Numbered from the stretch's first letter, positions 20,660-32,551 are shown. The stretch is 64,000 bases of DNA from Euclidia mi (GCA_944739405.2 OX123186.2:91987034-92051033); one strand, 5' to 3'. Made by a program: numbers and translations. Notes: generated by a model not told the origin, from the letters alone.

Positions 20660-21286
20660 ATAATATTATATGTAAGAGTGAATAAAGTTGAACCTCCTAC
20701 TAAACATAAAAATTAGAATAGCTTTTGATGTGCATTTTATTCAATTATAATTCTATTTTTTTATATTTATCTGTATCCAAATACTTATAATTACCTTTAT
20801 TAGTTATGTAGTTTTAATAATTCTTTCATTACATAATATTGATCTAATATGTAACTCTAAAAGTCTAGAAGTTTCTTTTCAAATCAAACCTGAACTCTTT
20901 CAAAACTTCTAGTTTATTTACAAACTATTGATAAATAAAATTTGCCAAAATTGTGGCATTAAATGAAGTTGTAAAACTTTTCACTGTGACATCTGACATT
21001 CATCCTGAAATCAGGATACTGGCCATTTAAAAAATATACAGTAAGAATATTCTTAAACTAAATAGATATACAGTGTGTGTCATAAACCCCCGTCCGATCT
21101 CGAAAGGACATATTACTGACTTATCAGGCGTACCAGGAAAAATAATAAAAAAAATCTAGGTCATCATAAAACATCAGAATAAATTTCCTTAGCTCAGTGT
21201 TAACGAGAAACATTACCCCGGAATTGGCGAAAATTCTGTAAACTAACAACACTCCCCTCAATAGCGGAATCCTTTATGATTCTTAA

Positions 21287-21519
21287 GGCCCATCCACACG
21301 GCACAATTTTACCACTGATCAAATTTTCAATGGAATTGGCTTTGCCCGTCTACACGACACAATCAAATGACTGAATTTCATTCCGTCCACCCAATTGGTT
21401 AAAATCTGGTGGTCCGCCCACCCGATGAACTTGAGTTGGACGACTGGCGTCTACACGTCACGATTTAATCAAGTGATTTAGTCAAGTTGGACGTAAAATT
21501 GTGTCGTGTGGATAGGCCT
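21287..21519. mobile_element. TTAA-flanked MITE (piggyBac type)
   Basis: Inverted repeats GGCCCATCCACACGGCACAA and the complement of TTGTGTCGTGTGGATAGGCC, flanked by TTAA at 21283-21286 and 21520-21523. No coding capacity. Confidence 0.75.
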
Positions 21520-21732
21520 TTAAATTTATTAAAAATTGTCGGCTTTCGCCGCTTACCGTGTCAAAGGGCATGCCGCCTTTTTAAAATAGTGCAATTTTAC
21601 CGTCAAGCGAGCCGCCGCCGTACACAAAGGGACCGCTCTAGTGATGTTTACGATCATTATTTAGATAATATCGATTTATTTAATTTTAACATGACATGTT
21701 AAAACTAGAATGATAGCCTGCTAGGCTACTAG

Positions 21733-21978
21733 GCCAATGATAGCCTAGTGATGATACCAACGGACTGCCGTGCAGAGGGTATCGGGTTCGAATCCACGGC
21801 GCGCATCAATAATAATACATACATAATAAGACTTTTCCAAGTTACGTGCGTAATAAATAGTTAATATCCCTGTGTCTCGGAGAGCACGTTAAACCGTCGG
21901 ACCGACAGTCATGAAAATCTTTGACTGTCGTCACGCGGAGTCAGTACCCTTAAATAAACTGATTCTAGTCTAAACCAT
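21733..21978 (+). mobile_element. SINE, family A
   Basis: Head GATAGCCTAGTG (A box region), B box GGTTCGAATCC, then GAGAGCACGTTAAACCGTCG and ATAAACTGATTCTAGTC body. Other copies at 38998, 43683 and 47715 (reverse). Confidence 0.75.
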
Positions 21979-22245
21979 GGAATGTTTTTATTTATTAACA
22001 GCAAATAAAAACATAAATTTACACAAAGCTGACGTTTTAGGGGTTTAGCTACCGATATTCTATCAGATAAACAATAACATAAAATATCGATAGAAACAGT
22101 ACTCCAGTGAATACCATTTGTTACATCTCTAATTATTTAATACCTATTTGATTTACGAATTAACTATTTGCCTACTTGAACACTCAGTCTTTCGCTAGCT
22201 TTCCTTTTGTTTAGACTTCCGCGTGAAATAGTAGATTCGTTAGGT

Positions 22246-23355
22246 ATGTCATATTCAAACCCTGAATACTTTAACATGTTGATGTGCTTAGGTAGGAGTG
22301 AATGCAATTATGCAGTTGCTCGTAGGGAGTACGAGGAGCGGTATGCCAGACCACGGGGTCTACCCGTGCCGTCGGAGCGCGCGTTTCAACGGCTTCACCA
22401 CCGGGTGTACAACACGGGCAGTGCTCGCGATGATTCGAATCGCAATCATGGTGGCAGACCACAAAGTAGCGACGGTGTAGTGGAACAGGTCTTACAATTA
22501 TTCGCTGAGGATCCCACGCAGAGTACCAGGAGTGCGGCACGTGAACTGGGCACCAGTAACGCGCGAGTGTGGAGGATATTAAAAGAAGACGGACAGCATC
22601 CTTTCCACTACCAACGTGTTCACTCACTTATACCGTCGGACTATGCCCACAGAAGACAATACTGCAACTGGCTACTTGGCAAAGTAGAAGAGGATGCTAC
22701 GTTCTTGGAGCGTGTGTTATTTACCGACGAATGTTCATTTGTGCGGACGGGTGTTTTCAACTGTCACAATGAACACGTCTGGGCTGTTGAAAATCCACAC
22801 GCGATGAAAGAAAGCCATTTTCAACATCATTGGCGCATCAATGTGTGGGCGGGAATCCTCGGCGACCGTATTATTGGTCCGCATTTTTTAAATGAAACCA
22901 TGAACGGTACCAATTATTTAAGATTTTTGAGGGAAGTTCTAAGTGACGAGTTAGATTCGTTGCCGTTAAGCTTCCACCGCAGCTTGTGGTTCCAGCACGA
23001 TGGTGCCCCACCTCATTTTTTACGAGCTGTGCGTGAGTATCTTGACGCACAGTTCCCTGGCAAGTGGATTGGACGAAGCGGGCCTATCTCGTGGCCACCA
23101 AGATCACCGGACCTAACGCCTTTAGACTTTTACTTGTGGGGACACGTTAAACAAATAGTGTACCAAAAACCGTGTGACACTGAAGAAGAAATGCGTGCGC
23201 GTATCGTTTCTGCTTTCCGAAGTTTAAACCCAGGAGTGTTAAGAAGTGTGCGTTCGGATATGGTGCAAAGGTGCCGTAAGTGTCTGGACGTGGGTGGCGG
23301 ACATGTGGAGAATGACCGTCGCAACTTACAGCAAGTTGATATTTTTATCAATTAA
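22246..23355 (+). CDS. DD41D mariner-family transposase, apparently intact
   Basis: A 369-residue protein from ATG 22246 (MSYSNPEYFNML); the open frame extends 13 codons further up without an ATG. N-terminal helix-turn-helix region with SARDDSNRNHGGRPQ, STRSAARELGTSNARVWRIL; catalytic Asp in LFTDECSF; INVWAGILGDRIIGP; second Asp in WFQHDGAPPHF; third Asp 41 residues later in RSPDLTPLDFYLWG. The 41-residue spacing places it with the DD41D (rosa-like) branch of mariner rather than classic DD34D or DD34E. No stop or frameshift although its 5' flank carries nested insertions. The role is cut-and-paste transposition into TA. Confidence 0.88.
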   Translation: MSYSNPEYFNMLMCLGRSECNYAVARREYEERYARPRGLPVPSERAFQRLHHRVYNTGSARDDSNRNHGGRPQSSDGVVEQVLQLFAEDPTQSTRSAARELGTSNARVWRILKEDGQHPFHYQRVHSLIPSDYAHRRQYCNWLLGKVEEDATFLERVLFTDECSFVRTGVFNCHNEHVWAVENPHAMKESHFQHHWRINVWAGILGDRIIGPHFLNETMNGTNYLRFLREVLSDELDSLPLSFHRSLWFQHDGAPPHFLRAVREYLDAQFPGKWIGRSGPISWPPRSPDLTPLDFYLWGHVKQIVYQKPCDTEEEMRARIVSAFRSLNPGVLRSVRSDMVQRCRKCLDVGGGHVENDRRNLQQVDIFIN

Positions 23356-23379
23356 GGTAGGTACCTAGTTACGTAAGAT

Positions 23380-23830
23380 TAAACCAATTAAAAAGTAGGT
23401 GTAAGTACCGTAGTCATAGCGCGACGATTTTTTCTTAGATGGGTGACCGCGTGTGACATTACATGAAAGCGCTTCCGGGTTTCCGACGGCCCGTAAAGCC
23501 GCATCCAAGAATCGTTAGGCCATGTCGTAGGTATTCGAGCAGTTTGAAAACAGTGACACCAGAGTTTGCCACGCACTCGCACCAAACAAACAGAAAACCT
23601 TAATACTGCACTTTGTTTTACGGAGTTTTCCTAAACCGTCGAAGCAAAAGATCAGCTGTTGCATCAAGTGCATAAAATCTGTTTATACCTAAAATAATAC
23701 TTGGCACGTGTAAAGGACGATGACGCGCGGCGGCGGCTTTTGTCAAAGGAGGCGGTCGGTTGGCCTATGCACTCAAAGGCGCCGCTTTTGCCGTCAAATT
23801 TTTATGAACTTTAGGTAGATACCTAGCTAA
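23380..23830. repeat. Repeat fragments in the 3' part of the DD41D element
   Basis: Contains GATGGGTGACCGCG near 23440, a motif also near 26450 and 26575, and a GC-rich stretch GATGACGCGCGGCGGCGGC at about 23720 resembling MITE ends. No coding signal. Confidence 0.4.
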
Positions 23831-24023
23831 TACGATTTATGAGTCTTTAGTGTTGCCATGGGTAATCTGATATGATATTATTTAAAATTAATTAAATTTA
23901 CATGGGAAAATTTTATGTTGAATTTACAGGAAATAATGACAAATACCTCATCATTTTACGCTACTCTACAACCCCTTCATTGATCAGACGGGGGGATATG
24001 TAACACCCTGTATATATATGCAG

Positions 24024-24301
24024 TCAACGCACATTTCATATGTTCAGATCGAGGCAAACATATGCTTCTTTTGAATGGATACAAATTCTACCGGCACCGG
24101 ACTACCAAAAGGAAGGATGGATCGTGACGGTCAAGATGGATGTGTACATTACATTGCAGTAAGGGATGCAAAGCGTTTGCGTGGACGACGGCAGATAATA
24201 CAATTATAAAGGCTGACTGTAATCATACTCATACACCTTCTGGAAAAGCGCTGTGCACTCCTACTGTTATGGATATCCTTTCTGCTGTTCAAAATAAGTA
24301 A
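24024..24301 (+). pseudogene. FLYWCH terminal exon, group A (nonsense)
   Basis: The acceptor CAG ends at 24023; enters TC-AAC-GCA like exon 94. Reads CSDRGKHMLLLNGYKFYRHR, then TGA at 24125-24127 where Trp (TGG) is expected in the basic loop, then SRWMCTLHCSKGC, H-T-H and the tail MDILSAVQNK to TAA at 24299-24301. One base change separates it from an open frame. The DD41D element sits immediately upstream and has replaced its branch-site region. It preserves the long group A tail missing from exon 94. Confidence 0.88.
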
Positions 24302-24723
24302 CCAGTGAATTCCTACTCGATATAACTAAGAGTTGTGCTGGAAAAGTGGCTGATGAATTACATTTTGTAAGTTTTAATTTCTTTAGTAGGAATGATTTTC
24401 CCATATTGAATGGTGGGGCTTGATAAAATTTGTAAACGCTATTGAAATTTTTTTTTTTTTAGAATAGGAACTTGAAACATATTGATTACTTGATAATGAA
24501 GCATTTATACATATACGTATGATATAAGTATAACAGGCTCTTTTAACCCTTTTCTTGACGGTCTGCACTGTAAGATACAGTCAACTTTTAAAAAATACAC
24601 TACGAAAAATATTATTATTTGAAACGGAACGTTTCTACTGTCTAAAAAAGTAACTATTCCTGAACTCATTTACGTCATGTCATGTCAGTTGGACATAACC
24701 GTTTTTCATTCATAATCAAAATA

Positions 24724-24758
24724 ATGAACCGGCACTCAAAGCGATCCCGCCGAAAAAG
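24724..24758 (+). other. Possible short first exon with 5' splice site
   Basis: ATG followed by MNRHSKRSRRK and a good donor AAAAAG|GTAAGAA at 24758/24759. Whether it is transcribed is unknown; it could be the 5' exon of a transposon gene or of an unrelated gene. Confidence 0.25.
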
Positions 24759-25031
24759 GTAAGAAAATTAATGTTTTATATTGTTTTTACGCAATAATGT
24801 GATAATTGTGCATGTCACGGTAGAGAACGTTAGTTTATAAGTGCCAATTGAGTGAATTTTGATGCGAAAATGTTTATTTGGTTTAGCAAACTGAAGTTAA
24901 ATTGTTATGTATCTCGTAGTGCACACTGCCATGTTTACTGGTTTTTTATATTTTGGTATAATGTATCTTGTAGTGCACACTGCCACGTTTATGATGTTTT
25001 TATGTTTATTGTTTCTTATTAATTACTTTGA

Positions 25032-25365
25032 TGTCGCCCGCCAACACATTTCGGTAATTTAATAAGTAATTAAATTGATCAAGATGTATTTCGACGCTTT
25101 AGCTAAAGTAACTGGAATTCTATATTGTTTCTTAATTATAAAGATTAATTGAAAGTTCATACATACGATACTTTAATTAACGTAATTAAAAGTATAATGT
25201 TTTGATACTGAGTAAAAAAAGTTGATGCGACGGCGGGCGGCCATGACACTTTTATCATCGGACTCGTAAAGTGCATCTCAAGATTAAAATGCAGTTTTCA
25301 GTAAAGTGTGGTTTCATTTGTGGATCCTCTGGGGGTGTCCTGACGATGGTGCCACGGCGCCGAAA
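25032..25365 (+). repeat. 334-bp direct repeat, left copy
   Basis: TGTCGCCCGCCAACACATTT... to ...GGCGCCGAAA. The right copy at 31229-31562 has no indels and only about two mismatches. LTR-like in spacing, but no gag or pol lies between and I see no target duplication. Confidence 0.9.
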
Positions 25366-26079
25366 GCAGCGGTGGGATCAGCGCCCCCTAAGAGACATCG
25401 AGAAATACATTTGGCGCGAAAGTAATGGATCTCTGGACTGTCGGAGATTTGGCGAGCACGTCTACACTTGCACGTGAGGCCACATACGAGCGAGAGCGAC
25501 TACGCCGGTCACCGGGATGTGCAGTGGCGCGAACGCTGTTCTGCTTTGAGTTCTACCAGAGATTGCAGATGCGGGTTGTTGATGCACTGACAGAGGTATT
25601 TATCCAGACCTGATATGATTAGAGTTTTTGAGAAACATCCTTTAACATTTTATAAATTATGGTGCTGTTTGTTTACATGATTACCTTTTGCCCCAGTAAG
25701 GATTACCAGATAAACATACAGTAAAAATTAAGTACCTAACTGTTGTTTATCCACGTTTGGTACCACTTAACAGTGCTACCACAGTATAAAGACATACAGT
25801 AGTTTGACGCCTTTGATCTCGTAGAAAAAGCCGACAACGTCTAGACAAGGGTAAGTAGGCTAGGGCTGCCACATTTAAACAATACCTACTTATTCAAACA
25901 GCGTCTATTTATTTTAGAAAAATATTACAATTGCTACGCTACATGAATATTAAAGTGTAAATCACTTATCTATAGGTACATATAAATAAAATTGGAGTAT
26001 CTGTTTGTAATATTAAAATAACCGCTTTTTACTAAATGCATATGGATGTATACACGGAACATACACCGAAATGACATTT
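25366..26079 (+). other. Sequence inside the direct-repeat pair, no clear gene
   Basis: The ORF at 25425-25613 (62 residues, Arg-rich) has no recognised domain. The remainder is AT-rich. Confidence 0.3.
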
Positions 26080-26265
26080 TTTTTTTAAATTCTGTCTGTC
26101 TGTATGTTCTCGCTAATCTCTGGAACGGCTGGACCTATTTTGACGGGACCCTCACTGGCCTGATGTACCAAGGAGTAACTTAGGCTAAAAATTAACCGGG
26201 TACGCGAAGAAGTTCCCTCAGGACGCGGGTGAAACCGTGGGAAACAGCTGGTTTATTATATTACA
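26080..26265 (+). repeat. Dispersed repeat fragment
   Basis: Contains CTGTCTGTCTGTATGTTCTC and GGACGCGGGTGAAACCGTGGG, resembling widespread lepidopteran repeat ends like those at 50800-51445. No coding signal. Confidence 0.4.
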
Positions 26266-26394
26266 ATAATTAACGATAAATAATTATTATAAAACACGTT
26301 GCATATTTCGTGCGGTGACAGATTTGCATACAAAGTGTCAGTCAGCACCTATTTCATCCCGCAGGCAGGTGTCGTGGGAGGCGGTTAAGAATAT

Positions 26395-26600
26395 AAAGCA
26401 TTTTTCGTACAAACCAAGTTAAAATAAAGCGATTGACATAGCGGTGGTTTAATGGATGGGTAACCTTGGGATCAGCTTGCAGAGCCTATGTTATCGATAT
26501 GAAGTATTTTGCAGATGTTTTTCGTGCAAACTACGTTAAGGTAAAGTAATAGACATCACGGTCATTTTATGGATGGGTGACCGGGCTATGAGATTACGGA
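26395..26600 (+). repeat. Two diverged tandem copies of about 118 bp
   Basis: TTTTTCGTACAAACCAAG...ATGGATGGGTAACC is repeated as TTTTTCGTGCAAACTACG...ATGGATGGGTGACC. The GATGGGTGACC core resembles a piece of 5S rRNA and may be a SINE part. Confidence 0.5.
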
Positions 26601-29600
26601 GAACATGTGTGGGGTTCATAAAAGGGGGCCAAAATATGGTTATTTTTGAACTAGGATGCGCCGTTACCAAGATACATAATAATATGTGATAGGTAGGCTC
26701 ACATAATGCGAAGGTACTAGGTACTTATTGAATGAAATTAAAATCACACCAGAATCGAATATTTACCTTACAACGCATATTTTCTTACGTCTGCCATGTT
26801 GTTTACGTACAATAATTGCTACTTTATTCTGTGATTTGGCCAGACATGAGAAAATGTTAGTAGATTAGTAGGAATGTGCACATTATTTTAAGTGGTTCTA
26901 GGTACATATGTACATTTCAATATAATGTAAATAATTATAATTAAAGAAATTTTTGGTATAAGTAAATTGATGAAATCGCAATTTTTTAAATCCTTATTTA
27001 TTGAAATCTTTAAACAGCATAAAGAATTTCAATGTCTCACAGCACAAGTCGTATGCATCATCTTAATTAATATTCATAAGCAAATAAATAAGTAACGAAC
27101 AAAAAACAAGCACGTGCCAGCCCCCAAAAACATGTACCTAGTTACGAACTAAGGCAATATACGTAACTAGGTACCGCTCTTCCCGCGTCTCACCTCTTGG
27201 CCCCCGCACGATTGACCCGTCTAGACGCGTTCGTCGAACGACTAGCGACTGTATGGATTATTTGACTGTGGTGCTACTGTGCTTATAGTTATGTTATGCC
27301 GTCGACCATGTCGGAATGTTTCTGTATAACTCGACATCAGAGATGGTCACACACTTATTAAGTTATTACCTACACAAGAAAGAGAAAATAACTTTGCTGT
27401 TATGTGGAATATGTGGTTCTACTAATGTAATTATTAGTAAAGAACAGTATAACTGCCCTTTTCAAGTTGAAGCTCTGATATAGATCCATTGTATAAATTA
27501 CCTGATTTGCTTTCAGTAATAAGCTAATTGATGCGCTGAATATGCATTCAATTGGTAGTCAATAGGTTATCTCAATGGTAAAACATTAAAACTAATATTT
27601 GTAAAGTTACAAAATAGGTTTTACTATATATTTGTGGACTCTGTATGTAGGTGCCTACATGATTCCCTTTTAACATAATGTTGAAATTGTTATGTCAACT
27701 TCGAGCTCAAGTTAAGATAATATAATAACAGACAATGGAACCCAACATAATTACCTATCTAAATATCTGTCGCTTAATTGTATACCCTTTATACCTATAT
27801 AGAATGATTTGTCCCAACAATGATAATAAGTCCTTGCTTAACCCAAACTACTGAAGCTAGAAACAGACAGTAGATTCCTTTATGGACATGGGCACTCACT
27901 TAGGTTCTATAATTGTCCACCTCTGAGCATTTTAGGTTGAAAGTCTTAAGGCAGGTAACTGCTAATCTTTTACAAATAGGTACCAAGACTTAGTGTTATA
28001 CTTGGTAAATACAATTTATTTTATTTGTGAGTTCATTTGCAAAGATAGTGGCATATCTACATATATTCACCTGTAAAGATATTTGTATTGTTGGAGACGA
28101 ATAAATAAATAAATAAAAAATAAATATTCAAGATGACAATCAGTGATAAACTGATAAACCAATAAAATTTACTGCCAACCTTATTGCTTAGCTCTTGTGG
28201 GATACAAGACAGTTAGGAATATGATTATTACAATAGTGATAACTGGGTTTAAAGAACATGTGAAAATCCATATCTCTTTCACATTTAGCAGTATTTATTC
28301 TGAGCAAATAAAAGTAGTTGTACGGACTACTCATACTTTATTAAGTCAGTTATGATTACAGTCAGTTTGAGTTTATTTATTCAGATAAACAATAATTAAT
28401 TGTGTATGAATTAATAAGAATTACATGAATATCACATGTTAACAGTTTTCAATAAATATTAACATTATTTAGAAAAATCTCCTTAAATATAATGTCATAT
28501 AGATATAAACTCACCACCATATTTACTATACACATTAATAAATAATAAAACAAAATATAAAATTAAAGTTGAATTACCTAATGAAAGAGTTAATGTGTAG
28601 AGAAATCATAAATAAAAACATTTATTTCAGAAAAGAAAGGTCTATTTATATAAATAAAATGTTGAATTCATTATTAAATACCAATATCTGAATGACTTTA
28701 TTAACTTTTATATTATTACTTTATTAACTTTTAGATTGTAGTAAATTCCTTTACTGAGCGGAATCATTTTTAGAAATAAGAAAGCACTAATCTTGCTTTG
28801 AAATACCGGTATCTTGTAAATTTCTCTTTTATGGCTCAATGGGCAAACAGTTAGAGAATTTCACAGCTTGCACTATACTTAAAAATATTCAATAATGGAT
28901 TCAACTTGTTCTTACATGAGTAATAATTATAGCACTGGTATTTTTGAAATCCTTGAATCTACAACATGGTTTGAAATCATTTCATATTTATGATCATCAT
29001 CCACAGTCTGACTGTTCACGGCTGAACATAGGCCTCTCCTTGTTATTGCCATATTGTTTTTCTGTTTGATGTGAATAAAACTTATTTTGAATATATTAAG
29101 TTTTAACTGTTTTATCAAAACTACAAATGGGTATCCTGATAACTTTAATATTTGATTATATAAAATGGCACTGTCAGACAGAACCTGAGAAAATTCAGTG
29201 TCTTTAGTATTTTACCTTAGGTGTAAAATATGGACTCCAACACTGTTGTAGCAAAGCTAACTTACAGACCAACGCACATGTTGAACATGCCTGATATATA
29301 GATATAGCCTAATAGGCCGCACCACTTTGCAAGAGTAGAATTTTATTTCATCTACAGTTACAAAGGTTCATGGAACTAATACTTGGGTGGGAAATGTTGC
29401 CCACCACCTGCCTTTTGAGTGTTACAGGTTGAAGATGACATCCTGGCAGATTACCTGGACTTAGCATGAAGAGAGGATGGACGAGCGGTCCTTTACTGAT
29501 TAATATTTGACGTCGGTGGTTTCGTCTGTGGGCTATGCGCACACATGCCGCATGAGCGCTGTACTAAGCTAGACTCCAGCATTGTTAGCTAACCTTTGTT

Positions 29601-29680
29601 GCTGATCAACATCAACAACTGTATGAGCAGTCGACCGTATGGGCGTATAATGACTAAACTGTATTTTTATGTAACTGTGT
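26600..29680 (+). other. AT-rich intronic or intergenic DNA, no gene seen
   Basis: No FLYWCH exon, transposase or long ORF could be found on either strand over about 3 kb. This is the largest stretch in the window without recognisable coding content. Confidence 0.4.
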
Positions 29681-29689
29681 TTTATATAA

Positions 29690-29890
29690 GTTACTGAGTT
29701 TTATATGACTGTGCTCTATATAACCTTGTTTTCTATAACTGTGGTTTCTATAAATGTGTTTTATATAAATGTGTTTTATATACTTAATTTTTTTTTTATA
29801 TAAATGTTTTATAGAACTGTGTTCTCTGTAACTGTGTTTTTGAAATTCATTTTATGACAGTGTATTTGTGTTATTTTTCTGTGCTCTTTT
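29690..29890 (+). repeat. Degenerate AT-rich tandem repeat
   Basis: Repeats of AACTGTGTTTTATAT-like units of about 20 bases with drift, directly ahead of the GC-richer minisatellite. Confidence 0.6.
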
Positions 29891-29914
29891 AATTGTGATA
29901 TTGTCATTTTGTTG

Positions 29915-30290
29915 AGGGCTATATCCCAGAATGGGTGATGCCTGTTGTTTGAAGGGCTAGATCCCGTGATGGGTGATGCCGTGTGTTGGCTAGATCCCGT
30001 GATGGGTGATGCCGTGTGTTGGCTAGATCCCGTGATGGGTGATGCCGTGTGTTGGCTAGATCCCGTGATGGGTGATGCCGTGTGTTGGCTAGATCCCGTG
30101 ATGGGTGATGCCGTTTGTGGGCTAGATCCCTATGTTGGTGATGCCACGAGTTGGCTTAGCCATGGGTGATGCCTGATGTTTGGGTGGCTGAACCCGGGAT
30201 GGGTGATGCCTGTAGTTTGTAAGGCTAGATCCGAGGTGGATGATGCCTGTAGTTTGGAAGGCTAGACTCGAGATGAGCGATTGCCTGTTA
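29915..30290 (+). repeat. 33-bp minisatellite
   Basis: Near-perfect 33-bp units (GGCTAGATCCCGTGATGGGT...) at 29955, 29988, 30021, 30054 and 30087, with diverged units on both sides. 33 is a multiple of three, so one frame stays open with an 11-residue period (WLDPVMGDAVC); I take the ORF 29945-30169 as a by-product. Confidence 0.9.
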
Positions 30291-31228
30291 TTAATGTTGT
30301 AAACTATTTTTTTGAATAGTATGTTTATTAATGTGAGAATCTGTTTGAGAATTGAACTGTCCCTTGTGGTTCAGTTGTTACCATCTCTGTTTGTTAATTT
30401 TATGCAAGCTATAATTTTTAACTTTCGTTATTATGTGTGTGTAAACATATAATTGCAACTGAGATAACTGTTTGATAATATTGTACTGTCTGCTGATGAT
30501 AAAATTGTTTAAATTTTGTTTATAAAGTACTTTGTTAAAGCTGCAATACTTTACTTGTTTATTGTGATCACTATATTAACTTGATAGTTAACTGTTTAAA
30601 TCTAGAGAACTATTGCTGATTTTGTATTGTTTACTGATACCACATTGGTAACTGCCAGTAACTGTCTGCTGATAACAGTTCACTGATGATAACGGTGTGT
30701 TGATGTCTAAGCTGTTTACTTTTTCGTTTTATTCTGTACTTTTGTACTAACGTGTAATTCATTTTTGTATTGTCATTGTATGAGGTTGTTATTGTGATAG
30801 TAACTTGTTGCTTGCTCTAGCATGATGTGACTGGTTAAGATTATAACTACACATCCTAAAGACGCACACCAGTAATTTATCAATTACCCACCTGAATGTA
30901 GAGTTATAAAAACTTTATAATTTGTAATTTTCAAGCGCAGAGAGCGCGCTTGTTGTCAGTATGGCCGTATGGGCGCAGTGATATGGTTTGTTATATTGTA
31001 GAGGCATAAACGTAGAGCAGAGCCATCTAGATGACTAAATGATAACTAAACGATACCTAAATTCGGAAGTTAATATTATTTTAATGTAATGTTAAGTAAA
31101 TAACCATTAAAATATTAATTGCATTTGCTTGTAATTAATATTATAAAAATTGTGTTACATTTCTGTATTTACATATATTTCTTAACGCAGTATTGGTTGA
31201 TATCGTCTTTAATAGTTTGGTTTAGCTT
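30291..31228 (+). other. AT-rich sequence, no gene seen
   Basis: Non-coding, with many ACTGTTT and TGATAACTGT-like microrepeats. It ends at the right copy of the 334-bp repeat. Confidence 0.35.
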
Positions 31229-31562
31229 TGTCGCCCGCCAACACATTTCGGTAATTTAATAAGTAATTAAATTGATCAAGATGTATTTCGACGCTTTAGC
31301 TAAAGTAACTGGAATTCTATATTGTTTCTTAATTATAAAGATTAATTGAAAGTTCATACATACGATACTTTAATTAACGTAATTAAAAGTATAATGTTTT
31401 GATACTGAGTAAAAAAAGTTGATGCGACGGCGGGCGGCCATGACACTTTTATCATCGGACTCGTAAAGTGCATCTCAAGATTTAAATGCAGTTTTCAGTA
31501 AAGTGTGGTTTCATTTGTTGATCCTCTGGGGGTGTCCTGACGATGGTGCCACGGCGCCGAAA
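31229..31562 (+). repeat. 334-bp direct repeat, right copy
   Basis: Partner of 25032-25365, about 99% identical by eye with no indel. The piggyBac relic begins about 200 bases downstream. Confidence 0.9.
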
Positions 31563-31754
31563 TACACGTACCTACTTTTAGTTCTGGCAGGTCTACTCTA
31601 TGCTCTCTTCTTTGAAATCTGGTTGTTGGTTTCTGGTCTTTTTATAGAATGTGTGCTCGTTTTGATTTTTGCTTTGCATGATGGCGTTACATAAGCTTGT
31701 TTATCTTAGGGCGGAGTGCAACCATCCTTCACAAGAGGCATAAAGCTTTGTGTT

Positions 31755-32551
31755 GTGCTCTTATCCCAAAATTCGGGCTGAAAATCATCGGCGGATTCTA
31801 ATCGACATAGGGTAGACGAAGAACCATCACCAGTGCCTTCACTGCCATCATCTTGTAAGAAGCTCATTACTGATAAAGTACTGAAAAAGAAACCCAGGGG
31901 TTCGCATTCGCAAGTCGTGTGCAATAATAAGAAAGTGTGTGTCGTCAAGTGGTACGACAATAAATGTGTCACTACTGCCAGCAGCTATGTAGATGTCCAT
32001 CCTATATCAACGATACAAAGGTAAGACAAGGATAAAAAGATTAGGTCAGCGGTGCCATGTCCTGAAATCATAAAACATTACAACGCCCATTATGGGCGGT
32101 GTTGATTTAGCTGACATGCTAATTGCTCTATATAGAACTGAGCTAAAGGCACACCGCTGGTACCTACCATTGGTATCACAGCTGTTGGATATATGTGTTA
32201 CAAATAGTTGGATATTGTACCGGAGAAAAATCGCTAGTGAAAAAATAATGAGTTTGAAGAAATTCAGGTACAACATTGCCAAAAACGTATCATTACTCCA
32301 CAGAACCACCAAGAAACATACGGAGAATGTGGAGGTTCCAACCCAATCAAAAATAATAAGGGCGCCGGTTGGTCCAAAACCATCAACAGAAATTCGCAGT
32401 GCACCAACTTGGCCATTTTGCGAATTTCGGTACAAAAGGCAGGTGCAAACTATGTACCAAAGGTCAAACCACTGTGTCCTGTACTAAGTGTGGAGTCAGA
32501 TTATGCTTAGTACCTGGCAGAAATTGTTTTTATAGTTTTCACCACCAGTAA
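31755..32551 (+). pseudogene. piggyBac-type transposase relic
   Basis: Reads KWYDNKCVTTASSYVDVHP (31833-32024 frame), then after breaks MGGVDLADMLIALYRTELKA and HRWYLPLVSQLLDICV, and in another frame a Cys-rich end GRCKLCTKGQTTVSC to stop at 32551. These are the end of the DDE_Tnp_1_7 domain and the C-terminal zinc-like motif of piggyBac transposases. The catalytic front part is missing, replaced by a short Ser/acidic segment, so an internal deletion seems likely. At least three frame breaks. Any relation to the 334-bp repeats upstream is unclear. Confidence 0.75.

Larger units (their letters stand above)
21071..24010 (+). mobile_element. Mariner-family element (DD41D) with nested insertions
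   Basis: Left end TACAGTGTGTGTCATAAAC and right end, in reverse, TACAGGGTGTTACATAT match as imperfect inverted repeats of about 30 bp that both continue into CCCCCGTC. TA flanks at 21069-21070 and 24011-24012. Long for the group (2.9 kb) because the 5' part carries a TTAA MITE (21287-21519), a SINE (21733-21978) and other fragments. It inserted 11 bases before the CAG of the FLYWCH acceptor at 24023. Confidence 0.85.

Noticed and set aside
29945..30169. Repeat protein WLDPVMGDAVC
   Set aside because: Open only because the minisatellite unit is 33 bp; no start context, no flanking coding sequence.
25032..31562. LTR retrotransposon call
   Set aside because: No gag or pol, primer site or target duplication could be seen, so only direct repeats are reported.
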